Both the position numbers and the translations under genes were made by a program. From contig NZ_JAIQZK010000001.1 of assembly GCF_020075545.1 (NCBI RefSeq), positions 496,001 to 560,000 on the forward strand: a stretch of DNA of 64,000 nucleotides. Reading direction: 5' to 3'. The notes under the pieces were generated by a model. It was not told where the DNA came from. It saw nothing but the letters and a program-made list of their open reading frames with translations, and made no database searches. Positions 37,768-49,500 of this stretch are shown here, in pieces. Source of the DNA: Nocardioides sp. TRM66260-LWL (GTDB lineage: Bacteria > Actinomycetota > Actinomycetes > Propionibacteriales > Nocardioidaceae). Positions within the stretch are counted from its first letter, which is position 1. Each line of letters starts with the position of its first letter.

Positions 37768-39626
37768 GCGCCGCCACCGCCGATCCGCGGGTCGCGGCGG
37801 GCGGCCGCGTCGACTCCGGCGAGGAGATGGGCGCGCTGGAGACCATCCGGCTCGGCCTGCGCCACTCCCCGGAGCTCCGCGAGGGCCTCGGCGTCACGCT
37901 CCTGCTGGCCGTGCTCGCCTCGGCGGGACAGGTCGTCGTCCCGATCACCGTGCAGCAGACCCTCGACCGCGGGCTCGGCGCGCCCGGCGGGCCCGACCTG
38001 CGCTTCACCGTGCTGCTCGGCCTCGCGGCGCTGGTCGCGGTGCTCGTCACCGGGCTGGCCTCCTACGGCATGACCAGCCGGCTCTTCCGCACCGCGGAGA
38101 GCGGCCTGGCCACGCTGCGCACCAAGGCGTTCCGGCACGTGCACGACCTGCCCGTGCTCACCCAGAACACCGAGCGACGCGGGGCGCTGGTCGCGCGCGT
38201 CACCAGCGACGTCGACCAGGTCAGCCAGTTCCTCGTCTTCGGCGGCCTGCTGTTCGTCGTCAGCGTCGGGCAGGTGCTGGTCGCCACGATCGTCATGGCG
38301 GTCTACAGCTGGCAGCTGACGCTGGTGGTCTGGCTCTGCTTCGCGCCGCTGTTCGCCTCGCTCCGGTACTTCCAGCGCAAGCTCTCCGACGCCTACGGCA
38401 CCGTGCGGCGCCAGGTCGGCGCCCTGCTCTCCGCGGTCTCCGAGCCCGTGGTCGGCGCCGGCGTCGTCCGCGCCTACGCCGTGCAGGACCGCACCCAGCA
38501 GCGCATCGACGAGGCGGTGGAGCGGTTCCAGGCCGCCAGCACCCGGGCCCAGGGCTTCACGGCCTTCTCGTTCTCCCTCGGCGGGGTGTCGGGCGGCCTG
38601 GCCAACGCGGGCGTCATCGTGGTCGGGGTGCTGCTCGGCTTCGGCGGCGACATCTCGGCCGGCGAGGTCCTGGCCTTCGCGTTCCTGGTCTCGCTGTTCG
38701 TCGGCCCCGTGCAGATGGGCACGCAGATCCTCACCGACGCGCAGAACGCGATCGCCGGCTGGCGACGCGTCCTGGGCATCCTCGAGACGCCGGCCGACCT
38801 GGTCGACCCCGGCGAGGCCGGCGTCGAGCTGCCCCGCGGGCCGATCGCGGTGCGGTTCGAGGACGTCGGGTTCGCCTACCCCGGCGGCCCGCCGGTCCTG
38901 CGCGGCATCGACCTCGAGCTCGCGCCCGGCTCGCGCATCGCGGTGGTCGGCGAGACCGGCTCGGGCAAGTCGACGATCGCCAAGCTGCTGACGCGGCTCA
39001 TGGACCCCACGACCGGCCGCGTGCTGCTCGACGGCCTCGACGTGCGCGAGATCCGTCAGGCGAGCCTGCGCCGCAGCGTGGTGCTGGTGCCGCAGGAGGG
39101 CTTCCTCTTCGACGACACGATCGCCGCCAACCTCGCCTACGGCCGGCTCGACGCCACCGAGGCCGAGCTGCGCGCCGCGGCCGACGAGCTCGGCCTCGGC
39201 GACTGGCTGGCCGGCCTGCCGCATGGTCTGGCCACGCGCGTCGGGCAGCGGGGCGAGGCGCTCTCGGCCGGCGAGCGCCAGCTCGTCGCCCTGTGGCGCG
39301 CCCAGCTGGCCGACCCCGATCTGCTGGTCCTCGACGAGGCCACCAGCGCGGTCGACCCCGCCCTCGAGATGCGCATCGGCCGCGCCCTCGACTCCCTGAT
39401 GCGCGGCCGGACGAGCGTCACGATCGCCCACCGGCTCTCGACGGCCGAGCAGGCCGACGAGGTGGTCGTGGTCGATCGGGGCGAGGTCGTCCAGCGGGGC
39501 CCGCACGCCGAGCTCGCCCGCCAGGCCGGCACCGCCTACGCCCGGCTGCACGCCTCGTGGGTGGCGCAGCAGTCCGGACGGGGCGCGGACCGTGCCGTGG
39601 CGTCGGCTGGGACACTGGATGCGTGA
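37764..39626 (+). CDS. Heterodimeric ABC exporter, catalytically intact subunit
   Basis: 620 residues. Six membrane helices lie in residues about 35-330, then an ATPase domain with Walker [10 protein letters not shown], Walker [13 protein letters not shown] with the catalytic Glu, and the switch His in [11 protein letters not shown]. Its signature is LSAGE rather than LSGGQ. Together with the previous subunit this gives one competent site (Walker motifs here, LSGGQ there) and one degenerate site, as in TM287/288-type exporters. The substrate cannot be predicted. The stop overlaps the hisI start. Confidence 0.92.
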   Translation: MSAATADPRVAAGGRVDSGEEMGALETIRLGLRHSPELREGLGVTLLLAVLASAGQVVVPITVQQTLDRGLGAPGGPDLRFTVLLGLAALVAVLVTGLASYGMTSRLFRTAESGLATLRTKAFRHVHDLPVLTQNTERRGALVARVTSDVDQVSQFLVFGGLLFVVSVGQVLVATIVMAVYSWQLTLVVWLCFAPLFASLRYFQRKLSDAYGTVRRQVGALLSAVSEPVVGAGVVRAYAVQDRTQQRIDEAVERFQAASTRAQGFTAFSFSLGGVSGGLANAGVIVVGVLLGFGGDISAGEVLAFAFLVSLFVGPVQMGTQILTDAQNAIAGWRRVLGILETPADLVDPGEAGVELPRGPIAVRFEDVGFAYPGGPPVLRGIDLELAPGSRIAVVGETGSGKSTIAKLLTRLMDPTTGRVLLDGLDVREIRQASLRRSVVLVPQEGFLFDDTIAANLAYGRLDATEAELRAAADELGLGDWLAGLPHGLATRVGQRGEALSAGERQLVALWRAQLADPDLLVLDEATSAVDPALEMRIGRALDSLMRGRTSVTIAHRLSTAEQADEVVVVDRGEVVQRGPHAELARQAGTAYARLHASWVAQQSGRGADRAVASAGTLDA

Positions 39627-39979
39627 GCCTCGACCCTGCGATCGCCGACCGCCTCAAGCGCACCGACGACGGCCTGGTGCCGGCCGTGGTCCAGCAGCAC
39701 GACACCGGCGAGGTGCTGATGCTCGGCTGGATGGACGACGAGGCGCTGCACCGCACCCTCACGACCGGCCGCGCCACCTACTGGTCGCGCTCGCGGCAGG
39801 AGTACTGGGTCAAGGGCGACACCTCCGGCCACCTCCAGTGGGTGCGCGAGGTGCGGCTGGACTGCGACGGCGACACCCTGCTGGTCAAGGTCGACCAGGT
39901 CGGCGCCGCGTGCCACACCGGCGACCGCACCTGCTTCGACGCCGTCCGGCTCGACGCCGTCGTCGGGACGCCCGCGTGA
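39623..39979 (+). CDS. hisI: Phosphoribosyl-AMP cyclohydrolase HisI
   Basis: 118 residues from GTG 39623. [37 protein letters not shown] and [14 protein letters not shown] are signatures; the zinc and magnesium cysteines are in LDCDGD and ACHTGDRTC. It opens the adenine ring of PR-AMP, the third histidine step. The HisE domain is not fused. It is cotranscribed with the ABC exporter genes and overlaps the next membrane-protein gene by 4 bases, so trpE, which often follows hisI in related genomes, is absent here. Confidence 0.97.
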   Translation: MSLDPAIADRLKRTDDGLVPAVVQQHDTGEVLMLGWMDDEALHRTLTTGRATYWSRSRQEYWVKGDTSGHLQWVREVRLDCDGDTLLVKVDQVGAACHTGDRTCFDAVRLDAVVGTPA

Positions 39980-40563
39980 GGCGCTCCTTCGGCCTGACCG
40001 TCCTGCTCGGCCTGGCCTCCGGCACGCTGGTGGCCGTGGCCGGCTCCAAGCCGTGGGTCACCCCGGTCGGGGGCGACGGCGAGACGCGCGCCCTCGCGTC
40101 CTTCCTCGCCACCGGCGCCGATCGCGGCGAGCTCCCCGTCGCGACCTCGCTCGCGCTGGTCGTCCTGGCCTGCTGGGGCGTCGTGCTCGTGACGCGCGGG
40201 CGGGTGCGGCGGGCCGTCACCGTGCTCGGCGCCGTCGCCGCGGCCGGCACGGTCGTCGCGGTCGTCGACGCCTGGCTGCGGCTGGCCGACCGCGTCCGCG
40301 AGGACGTCGGCGCCGCGATGGGCGAGGCCGTCTCGACGCAGCACACCGCGTGGTCCTACGCGGGCAGCGTGGGAGTCGTGGTGATGCTGCTCACCACGCT
40401 CGTCGCCGTCCGGTCGGTCGGCTCGTGGCCCGAGATGGGCACCCGCTACGACACGCCGACCGGCGCGCCCGCGGGGGAGCAGACGGCGGCCGCTCCGCCG
40501 GAGGAGCGCTCCAACCTCGAGCTGTGGCGCTCGATCGACGCGGGCGACGACCCGACGGCCTGA
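39976..40563 (+). CDS. Trp-locus-associated membrane protein (TIGR02234 type)
   Basis: 195 residues with four hydrophobic helices (about 5-22, 55-72, 78-97, 127-147). GSKPWVTP after the first helix and the polar C-terminal tail ending [16 protein letters not shown] fit the actinobacterial Trp_oprn_chp family, found next to trpE/trpC. No function is known. The GTG start overlaps the hisI stop. Family assignment is from memory of the pattern, moderately sure. Confidence 0.8.
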   Translation: MRRSFGLTVLLGLASGTLVAVAGSKPWVTPVGGDGETRALASFLATGADRGELPVATSLALVVLACWGVVLVTRGRVRRAVTVLGAVAAAGTVVAVVDAWLRLADRVREDVGAAMGEAVSTQHTAWSYAGSVGVVVMLLTTLVAVRSVGSWPEMGTRYDTPTGAPAGEQTAAAPPEERSNLELWRSIDAGDDPTA

Positions 40564-40579
40564 GCCGCCGCGCGCCCAC

Positions 40580-40585
40580 TAGACT
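40580..40585 (+). promoter_or_regulatory. Candidate -10 box before the small HGNTPAAW protein
   Basis: TAGACT lies 17 bases after the previous stop and 52 bases before the ATG at 40638, in an otherwise empty 74-bp gap. Confidence 0.4.
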
Positions 40586-40637
40586 GCGCACCACGATCCG
40601 CCGCCGACCCCGGTCGGCCCGCACCGAGGAGCACCGC

Positions 40638-40835
40638 ATGTCCAGCAGCCACGGCAACACCCCCGCAGCCTGGACGGCCGTGGTGGTCGGACTGCTCGGC
40701 TTCATCATCGGCAGCATCGGCCTGCTCCTCGACCCGATCAGCTACCCGGTCTTCATCGCCGGCGTCGTGGTCACCCTGGGCGCCGGTGTGGTCTTCGGCG
40801 TGCTCGCGAAGCTCGGCTACCACGAGGGCCACTGA
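40638..40835 (+). CDS. Small two-helix membrane protein, HGNTPAAW family (trp locus)
   Basis: 65 residues. SSHGNTPAAWTAVVVGLLGFIIGSIG begins the protein, with a second hydrophobic helix at about 38-55. The HGxxPAAW start is a recurrent feature of tiny membrane proteins near actinobacterial trp genes (DUF6704 group). GAGGAG lies before the ATG. The role is unknown. Confidence 0.8.
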   Translation: MSSSHGNTPAAWTAVVVGLLGFIIGSIGLLLDPISYPVFIAGVVVTLGAGVVFGVLAKLGYHEGH

Positions 40836-40857
40836 GCCCCTGCGCGGAGGTGATCCG

Positions 40858-41331
40858 GTGAGCCTCGCGCAGCACCGCGACGCGGCCCGCGCCGATGTCC
40901 CGGCCCCCACCCGGGCCGAGCGGATGCGGGGCCCGGTCGTCGCGCTCGGCGGCGTCGCCGTGGCGACGCTCGCCCTGCGGCTGCGCGATCCCCACCAGCA
41001 GGGCTCGTGGGGCGTGTGCCCGCTGGCCGCCCTCGGCATCTGGTGCCCGGGCTGCGGCGGCCTGCGCGCGGTCAACGACCTCACCCACGGCGAGCTGCTC
41101 GCCGCCGCCTCCAGCAACCTGCTCCTGGTCGCCTCGCTGCCGCTGGTCGCGCTGCTCGCGGCCGGCTGGGTCGCCCGCGCCTGGTCGGGGCGTCCCGTCG
41201 GCGGTCCGACCCTGGCCCTCCGCGGCGTGTGGGCCGGGCGCCTCGCCGCCGGCTACGCGGTGCTGGCCCTCGTCTTCATGGTCCTGCGCAACCTGCCCGG
41301 CCTGCCCGGAGGCTCCTGGCTCGCGCCCTGA
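40858..41331 (+). CDS. DUF2752 membrane protein
   Basis: 157 residues from GTG 40858 with a strong GGAGGTG 8 bases upstream. CPLAALGIWCPGCGGLRAVNDLTHG (about residues 59-83) is the DUF2752 signature with three cysteines. Hydrophobic helices lie at about 30-45, 90-110 and 130-146. Function is unknown. It ends just before a strong terminator shared with the convergent DUF4190 gene. Confidence 0.88.
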   Translation: MSLAQHRDAARADVPAPTRAERMRGPVVALGGVAVATLALRLRDPHQQGSWGVCPLAALGIWCPGCGGLRAVNDLTHGELLAAASSNLLLVASLPLVALLAAGWVARAWSGRPVGGPTLALRGVWAGRLAAGYAVLALVFMVLRNLPGLPGGSWLAP

Positions 41332-41337
41332 CAGTAC

Positions 41338-41373
41338 GACTCCCCGCGTCCGCCGGGTCGGACGCGGGGAGTC
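41338..41373. terminator. Bidirectional terminator between DUF2752 and DUF4190 genes
   Basis: A perfect 14-bp stem, GACTCCCCGCGTCC with GGACGCGGGGAGTC, and an 8-base loop lie between two convergent genes. It can serve both strands. Confidence 0.85.
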
Positions 41374-41386
41374 GCGGTCGGGACGA

Positions 41387-41836
41387 TCAGCTCGACGAGG
41401 TGTTGAGGGTGAGCGTGCCGGTGGCGTAGAGGATGACGCCGATCACGCCGAGCACCACGCCGATGATGCCGAGCACGAAGCCGGCCTGCGCGAGGCCGCG
41501 CCCGGTGCCCTGGCCGGCGGCGATCTCCTTCTTGGCCTGCTGGCCGAGGACGATCGCGGCGGTGCCGGTGATGAAGCCGCAGCACACGAAGCTCAGGACG
41601 CCGAGCACGAGCGACCAGATCGCCTTGCGGTTGGTCTTGGCCGGCTGGCCCGGGTAGCCCGCGGGCCCGCCGAAGCCGGTGGGCGGCCCGTAGCCGCCGG
41701 GGGGCGTGCCGTAGCCGCCACCCGGCGGGGGCGTGCCGTAGCCCGGCGGGGGCGGCGGCGGAGCCCCGTAGCCGCCCGGCGGCGGGGGAGGGGTGGAGTC
41801 GCCGTACGGCGGCGGAGGAGGCTCGTTGGTGCTCAT
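41387..41836 (-). CDS. DUF4190 membrane protein with Pro/Gly/Tyr-rich N-terminus
   Basis: 149 residues from the ATG at 41836-41834, with GGGAGA upstream. Residues 1-65 are a low-complexity run of PPPPPGYG-like units. After TNRKAIWSL come two hydrophobic helices (about 73-95 and 118-138) separated by GQQAKKEIAAGQGTGRGLAQAG, the DUF4190 motif. Such proteins are common in actinobacteria and of unknown role. It is transcribed against its neighbours and interrupts the trp region. Confidence 0.85.
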   Translation of the reverse strand: MSTNEPPPPPYGDSTPPPPPGGYGAPPPPPPGYGTPPPGGGYGTPPGGYGPPTGFGGPAGYPGQPAKTNRKAIWSLVLGVLSFVCCGFITGTAAIVLGQQAKKEIAAGQGTGRGLAQAGFVLGIIGVVLGVIGVILYATGTLTLNTSSS

Positions 41837-41916
41837 GGGGTCTCCCTGATCAGGTGGGGTCGGACGGGCACCCGAGTGCCGGCTCCCGTCGTCGGGACCG
41901 TGTCCCGGTGGGCGGC

Positions 41917-41922
41917 ACCCTA
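41917..41922 (-). promoter_or_regulatory. Candidate -10 box of the DUF4190 gene
   Basis: TAGGGT on the minus strand, about 80 bases before the ATG at 41836, in the 196-bp divergent gap with trpC. For trpC only a weaker CAGACT (41978-41983) was seen. Confidence 0.4.
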
Positions 41923-42032
41923 GTGCGCCGCGGCGTCCGACGGGCGCGGGCGGCACGCGACGGCGAGGCGCCGCGTGACAGACTCGGGGTGCAGCACCGC
42001 CCCTTCACGCACCGAGCCGGAGGCCCCGACCC

Positions 42033-42811
42033 ATGACCGTCCTCGACGACATCGTCGCCGGAGCCCGCCTCGACCTCGAGGCGCGCCGGTCGGCGGTGCC
42101 GGAGGCCGACCTGCGGGCCGCCCTGGCCGACGTCGACCCGCCGCGCGACCCGATGCCGCACCTGCGCGGGGCCGGCTCGAGCGTCATCGCCGAGGTCAAG
42201 CGCCGCAGCCCCAGCAAGGGCCACCTCGCCGAGATCGAGGACCCCGCGGCGCTCGCCGCGCGCTACGCCGCCGGCGGTGCCGCCGCGATCAGCGTCCTCA
42301 CCGAGGAGCGACGCTTCGGCGGCAGCCTCGCCGACCTGCGCGCGGTGCGCGCGGCCGTCGACGTCCCGCTGCTGCGCAAGGACTTCATCGTCGAGCCGTA
42401 CCAGTTGCTCGAGGCCCGGGCCGCGGGCGCCGACCTCGCGCTGCTGATCGTCGCGGCGCTCGACGACGACCGCCTCCGCTCGCTGCACGAGCTGGCCGGC
42501 GAGCTGGGGCTCACCGTGCTCGTCGAGGTGCACGACGAGGCCGAGACCGAGCGCGCGGTCGCGCTGGGCGCCGAGCTGATCGGCGTCAACGCGCGCAACC
42601 TCAAGACCCTGGCCGTCGACACCGCCACCTTCGGCCGGCTCGCCCCGCTCATCCCCGACGACCGCGTCAAGGTCGCCGAGTCCGGCATCACCGGGGTCGA
42701 CGACGTGCGCCGGTTCGTCGGCGAGGGCGCCCGCGCGGTGCTGGTGGGCGAGGCGCTGGTGAAGGACGGCGACCCCGAGGCCGGGGTCCGATCGATGACG
42801 GGAGTGACGGC

Positions 42812-42815
<4 letters not shown>
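42033..42815 (+). CDS. trpC: Indole-3-glycerol phosphate synthase TrpC
   Basis: 260 residues, TIM barrel. [18 protein letters not shown] holds the catalytic Glu and Lys; [39 protein letters not shown] and [13 protein letters not shown] follow in the standard order. It closes the indole ring from CdRP. It heads trpC-trpB-trpA, with 4-base overlaps between all three; trpD, trpE and trpF are not in the window. Confidence 0.97.
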
Positions 42816-44079
<1,264 letters not shown>

Positions 44080-44083
<4 letters not shown>

Positions 44084-44892
44084 GCGTCCGCGCCGCCTTC
44101 GACGCCGCGCGGGCCGAGGGCCGGGCGGCCCTGGTCGGCTACCTGCCGGCCGGCTACCCCGACCGCGACGGCGGCATCGAGGCGCTGACCACCATGGTCC
44201 GGGCCGGCGTCGACGTGATCGAGGTCGGGCTGCCCTACACCGACCCGGTCATGGACGGCCCCACGATCCAGGCCGCCGCGCAGGCCGCGCTCGAGGGCGG
44301 CGTGCGCACGGCCGACGTGCTGCGCACGGTCGAGGCCGTCGCCGCGACGGGCACCCCGACCGTGGTCATGACCTACTGGAACCCGGTGGAGCGCTACGGC
44401 GTCGAGCGGTTCGCCGACGATCTCGCGAGCGCCGGGGGAGCGGGGCTGATCACCCCTGACCTGACCCCCGACTTCGCCCCCGAGTGGATCGAGGCCGCCG
44501 ACCAGCGGGGCCTGGACAAGATCTTCCTCGTCGCCCCGTCGTCCACCGACGAGCGCGTCGCCTACACCACCGCCGCCAGCCGCGGCTTCGTCTACGCCAC
44601 CGCGGTCATGGGCGTCACCGGCGCGCGGGCCACCACCAGCGACCTCGCCGGGCCGCTCGTCGCCCGCACCCGCGCCGCGGTCGAGCAGCAGGGCACCGGG
44701 CTGCCGGTCGGCGTCGGGCTCGGCGTCAGCACCGGCGACCAGGCCGCCGAGGTGGCCAGCTACGCCGACGGCGTGATCGTCGGCTCCGCGTTCGTGCGCA
44801 CCCTCCTCGACCACGCCGACGACCGCCGGGCCGGCCTGGCCGCCCTCGCCGCGCTCACCGAGGACCTCGCCGCCGGCGTCCGTCGTGGCTGA
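44080..44892 (+). CDS. trpA: Tryptophan synthase alpha subunit TrpA
   Basis: 270 residues, TIM barrel. [36 protein letters not shown] (catalytic Glu and Asp), [14 protein letters not shown] and [17 protein letters not shown] are all present. It releases indole from indole-3-glycerol phosphate and channels it to TrpB. Its end overlaps the Sco-like gene by 8 bases. Confidence 0.97.
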
Positions 44893-45535
44893 GCGCCGCC
44901 GGGTCGCCGCCGTCGCGGCGGCGGTCGCCGCGCTGCTCGTCCTGCTGAGCGCGTGCGGCGGCGCGGCGCCGTCCGGCGGCGGCTCGTTCGCCGGTCGCGT
45001 CGTGACCCCGCCGTTCGACGTCGCGTCCACCTCGCTCACCGACACCGAGCGCCAGCCCTACGAGCTGCGCAGCAGCAGCGGCAAGCGGCTCACGCTGGCC
45101 TTCTTCGGCTACACCCACTGCCCCGACATCTGCGGTCTGGTCATGGGCAACCTCGCCGCGGCCATGACCCGGCTCGACGCCCAGGACCGCGCGAACGTGC
45201 AGGTCGTCTTCGTCACCACCGACCCCGCCCGCGACGACCCCACGACGCTGCGCCGCTACCTCGACCGGCTCGACCCGTCCTTCGAGGGCCTCACCGGCGA
45301 CCTCGACGCGATCGTCGCGCTCGGCCGCTCGGTCGCGGTCGGCGTCACCGACGGCCAGCGGCTGCCCACCGGCGGGTACGACCTCAACACCCACTCGACC
45401 CAGGTCACCGGCATCGCGCAGGACGGCTCGGCTCCGGTGTACTGGTCGCAGAGCACCTCGGCGGCGCAGTACGCCGCCGACATCCACACCTATCTCGCCC
45501 AGGGGCTGCCGAGCCCGAGCGGAGGCACGTCATGA
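44885..45535 (+). CDS. Sco1/SenC-type copper-binding lipoprotein
   Basis: 216 residues from GTG 44885. A signal peptide ends in the lipobox LSAC with lipidation at C24. The thioredoxin-like domain carries the copper motif C79-P-D-I-C83 in FFGYTHCPDIC, and the third ligand H170 in DLNTHST. Sco proteins deliver copper to cytochrome c oxidase CuA or act as thiol redox partners outside the membrane. Lgt, encoded next with a 4-base overlap, is the enzyme that would lipidate this protein. Confidence 0.93.
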   Translation: MAERRRVAAVAAAVAALLVLLSACGGAAPSGGGSFAGRVVTPPFDVASTSLTDTERQPYELRSSSGKRLTLAFFGYTHCPDICGLVMGNLAAAMTRLDAQDRANVQVVFVTTDPARDDPTTLRRYLDRLDPSFEGLTGDLDAIVALGRSVAVGVTDGQRLPTGGYDLNTHSTQVTGIAQDGSAPVYWSQSTSAAQYAADIHTYLAQGLPSPSGGTS

Positions 45536-46440
45536 CGCTCCTGCCCCTCGAGGCGCTGACGGTGCCGCTCAGCATCCCGAGCCCCTCGCAGGGCGTGTGG
45601 CACCTCGGCCCGTTCCCGGTGCGCGGGTACGCCCTCTCGATCATCCTCGGCATCGTCGTCGCGGTGGTCATCGCCGAGCGCCGGTGGAAGGCCCGCGGCG
45701 GTCGCGTCGGGGAGATCCAGGACATCGCGCTGTGGGCCGTCCCCTTCGGCGTCGTCGGCGGCCGGCTCTACCACGTGGCCACCGACTCCGACCTGTACTT
45801 CGGCGCCGGGCGGCGGCCGATCGAGGCGCTCTACATCTGGAACGGCGGCCTCGGCGTGTGGGGCGCGGTCGCGCTCGGCGCCCTGGGCGCGGTCATCGGC
45901 GCGCGGCGCGCCGGCATCCGGCTGCTGCCGGTGCTGGACGCGATCGCGCCGGCGGTGCTCGTCGCCCAGGCCATCGGGCGCTGGGGCAACTGGTTCAACC
46001 AGGAGCTCTTCGGCCGGCCCACCGATCTGCCCTGGGCGCTCTCGGTGAGCGACCGCACCGCCATCGACGCCGGCTACCCGCCCGGCACCACGTTCCACCC
46101 GACGTTCCTCTACGAGAGCCTGTGGAACCTCGCCGCCTTCGGCGTGATCGTCGTGCTCGACCGGCGGCTCCGCCTGGGCCACGGACGCGTGGTGGCCCTC
46201 TACGTCATGCTCTACACGCTGGGTCGCGGCTGGATCGAGTCCCTGCGCATCGACGCCGTGGAGCTCTCCGACGTCGGCGGCCTGCGCTTCAACGTGTGGG
46301 TCTCGATCGTCCTCTTCGTGCTGGCCACCGCCTACTTCGTGATCAGCGGACGCCGGGGCGCGCCCCGCGAGACCGAGGTGTACGTCGAGGGGCGCGGCCC
46401 ACGGCGAGACGAGTCGGCGGAGGCTTCGGGAGTTCGGTAA
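45532..46440 (+). CDS. lgt: Prolipoprotein diacylglyceryl transferase Lgt
   Basis: 302 residues with about seven membrane helices. WHLGPFPVRGYALSIILGI at the start and the hallmark GRWGNWFNQELFGRPTDLPW (about residues 148-167) define Lgt, with HPTFLYESLWNL and GRGWIESLRIDAVEL later. It transfers diacylglycerol from phosphatidylglycerol to lipobox cysteines on the outer membrane face. A polar tail follows the last helix. The gene ends directly before the gltB promoter. Confidence 0.97.
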   Translation: MTLLPLEALTVPLSIPSPSQGVWHLGPFPVRGYALSIILGIVVAVVIAERRWKARGGRVGEIQDIALWAVPFGVVGGRLYHVATDSDLYFGAGRRPIEALYIWNGGLGVWGAVALGALGAVIGARRAGIRLLPVLDAIAPAVLVAQAIGRWGNWFNQELFGRPTDLPWALSVSDRTAIDAGYPPGTTFHPTFLYESLWNLAAFGVIVVLDRRLRLGHGRVVALYVMLYTLGRGWIESLRIDAVELSDVGGLRFNVWVSIVLFVLATAYFVISGRRGAPRETEVYVEGRGPRRDESAEASGVR

Positions 46441-46454
46441 CCCGGTGGTAATCT
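46437..46454 (+). promoter_or_regulatory. gltB promoter with a GTAAC-N6-GTAAT repeat (possible GlnR-type box)
   Basis: GTAAC (46437-46441) and GTAAT (46448-46452) are 11 bp apart, resembling GlnR half-sites (GTNAC-N6-GAAAC). The second overlaps a TAATCT -10 candidate (46449-46454), a position suited to repression. The start codon is about 89 bases downstream. GlnR control of glutamate synthase is plausible but only inferred. Confidence 0.45.
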
Positions 46455-46542
46455 GAAGACTCCCGCGCGGGCCAACGCCGTCCCCTGCTCCAGCAAGACC
46501 CTCAGCAGCCGACCAGGCTTCTTCAGACGACGGGAGTTCCCG

Positions 46543-49500
46543 GTGCCCTACTCGCACGCCTTCCCGCCGCCCCAGGGGTTGTACGACCCGGTCCACGAGC
46601 ACGACGCGTGCGGTGTGGCCTTCGTCGCGACCCTGACCGGCGTCCCCAGCCACTCGATCGTGGTCCAGGCCCTCACGGCGCTGCGCAACCTCGACCACCG
46701 CGGCGCCGCCGGCGCGGAGGTCAACTCCGGCGACGGCGCCGGGATCCTGCTCCAGGTGCCCGACGCGTTCCTGCGCGCCGTGGCCGCCGACCACGGCGTG
46801 ACGCTGCCCGCCGCGGGCTCCTACGCCGTCGGCACGGCGTTCCTCCAGGGCGACGACGCCGCGGTCGCGGCCGCCGCCGCCCGGATCGAGGCGATCGCGG
46901 CCGAGGAGGGCCTCGAGGTCCTCGGCTGGCGCGACGTCCCGGTCGAGCCGTCGATCCTCGGCTCGGCGGCCCTCGGCGTGATGCCGACCTTCCGCCAGCT
47001 CTTCGTCGCCGCCGCCTCCGGGCAGACCGGCATGGAGCTCGAGCGGCTGGCGTTCTGCCTGCGCAAGCGCGCCGAGCGGGAGGTCGCGGTCTACTTCCCG
47101 TCGCTGTCCTCGCGGACCCTGGTCTACAAGGGCATGCTGACCACCGACCAGCTCGACCACTTCTTCCCCGACCTGCGCGACGAGCGCATCGCCTCGGCGA
47201 TCGGCGTCGTCCACTCGCGCTTCTCGACCAACACCTTCCCGAGCTGGCCGCTCTCGCACCCGTTCCGGTTCATCGCCCACAACGGCGAGATCAACACCGT
47301 CATGGGCAACCGCAACTGGATGCGGGCGCGCGAGGCGCTGCTGGCCTCCGACGTCATCCCGGGCGACCTCGAGCGGCTCTACCCGATCTGCACCCCGGGG
47401 GCGTCCGACTCCGCGTCCTTCGACGAGGTGCTCGAGCTGCTGCACCTCGGCGGCCGCTCGCTGCCGCACTCGGTGCTGATGATGATCCCCGAGGCGTGGG
47501 AGAACCACGCCGAGATGGACGAGGCCCGGCGCGCCTTCTACCGGTTCCACGCCTCGCTCATGGAGCCGTGGGACGGCCCGGCGTGCGTCGTGTTCACCGA
47601 CGGCGCCCAGATCGGCGCGGTGCTCGACCGCAACGGCCTGCGTCCCTCGCGCTACTGGGTCACCGAGGACGGCCTCGTCGTCCTGGCCTCCGAGGTCGGC
47701 GTCCTCGATCTCGACCCCGCCACGGTCGTCCGCAAGGGCCGGCTGCAGCCGGGCCGCATGTTCCTCGTCGACACCGAGGAGCACCGGATCATCGAGGACG
47801 AGGAGATCAAGGCCCAGCTCGCTGCCGAGCACCCGTACGCCGAGTGGCTGCACGCCGGGCTCGTCCACCTCTCCGACCTGCCCGAGCGCGAGCACGTCGT
47901 GCACACCCACGCGTCGGTCACCCGTCGCCAGCAGGTCTTCGGCTACACCGAGGAGGAGCTGCGGGTCATCCTCACGCCGATGGCCAACACCGGCGCCGAG
48001 CCGATCGGCTCGATGGGCACCGACACCCCGATCGCGGCGCTGAGCGACAAGCCGCGCCTGCTGTTCGACTACTTCGCGCAGCTCTTCGCGCAGGTCACCA
48101 ACCCGCCGCTGGACGCCATCCGCGAGGAGCTCGTCACCTCGCTCAACGGCACCATCGGCCCGGAGGCCAACCTGCTCGAGCCGACGCCCGCGTCGTGTCG
48201 CCAGGTCACGCTGCCGTTCCCGGTCATCTCCAACGACGACCTCGCGAAGATCCGGCACATCAACCGCGACGGCGACATGCCCGGCTTCGTCACGCACGTC
48301 TCCCGCGGCCTGTACGACGTCGAGGGCGGTGGCGCCGCCATGGCGGCCCGCATCTCCGAGGTGTGCGCCGAGGTCAGCGCGGCGATCGCCGAGGGCGCGC
48401 GCATCATCGTGCTCTCCGACCGCCACTCCACCGCCGAGCTCGCGCCGATCCCGTCGCTGCTGCTCACCGCGGCCGTGCACCACCACCTGGTGCGCGAGAA
48501 GACCCGCACCCAGGTCGGCCTGATCGTCGAGGCCGGCGACGTCCGCGAGGTGCACCACGTCGCGCTGCTCGTCGGCTACGGCGCGGCGGCGGTCAACCCC
48601 TACCTGGCCATGGAGTCGGTCGAGGACCTCGCGCGCGAGGGCTACTACGTCAAGACCGAGCCCGAGGTCGCGGTCCGCAACCTCGTCAAGGCGCTCGGCA
48701 AGGGCGTCCTGAAGGTCATGTCGAAGATGGGCGTCTCGACGGTCGCGTCCTACACCGGAGCGCAGATCTTCGAGGCCGTCGGCCTCTCCCAGGAGCTCGT
48801 CGACGCCTACTTCACCGGCACCACCTCCAAGCTCGGCGGCATCGGCCTCGACGTCGTCGCCGAGGAGGTCGCCCGCCGGCACCACACCGCGTACCCGCGC
48901 GGCGGCATCTCCCCGTCGCACCGGGAGCTGCAGGTCGGCGGCGAGTACCAGTGGCGTCGCGAGGGCGAGCCGCACCTCTTCGACCCCGAGACCGTCTTCC
49001 GGCTCCAGCACGCCACGCGCGCCGGCCGCTACGACGTCTTCAAGCAGTACACCCAGCGCGTCGACGAGCAGTCCGAGCGGCTGATGACGCTGCGCGGCCT
49101 GTTCACCTTCAAGGACGCCGAGGCCACCGGCCGGCAGCCGATCCCGATCGAGGAGGTCGAGCCGGTCTCCGAGATCGTCAAGCGGTTCTCCACCGGCGCG
49201 ATGTCGTACGGCTCGATCTCGGGCGAGGCCCACGAGACCCTCGCGATCGCGATGAACCGCCTCGGCGGCAAGTCGAACACCGGCGAGGGCGGCGAGGACC
49301 CCGAGCGGCTCTACGACCCCGAGCGCCGCAGCTCGATCAAGCAGGTCGCCTCGGGCCGCTTCGGCGTCACCTCGGAGTACCTCACCAACGCCGACGACAT
49401 CCAGATCAAGATGGCGCAGGGCGCGAAGCCCGGCGAGGGCGGCCAGCTGCCGGGCAACAAGGTCTACCCGTGGGTGGCCAAGACCCGGCACAGCACGCCC

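Noticed and set aside
41837..42032. Possible trp attenuator or leader peptide before trpC
   Set aside because: No short frame rich in Trp codons, no T-box and no paired alternative hairpins were seen.
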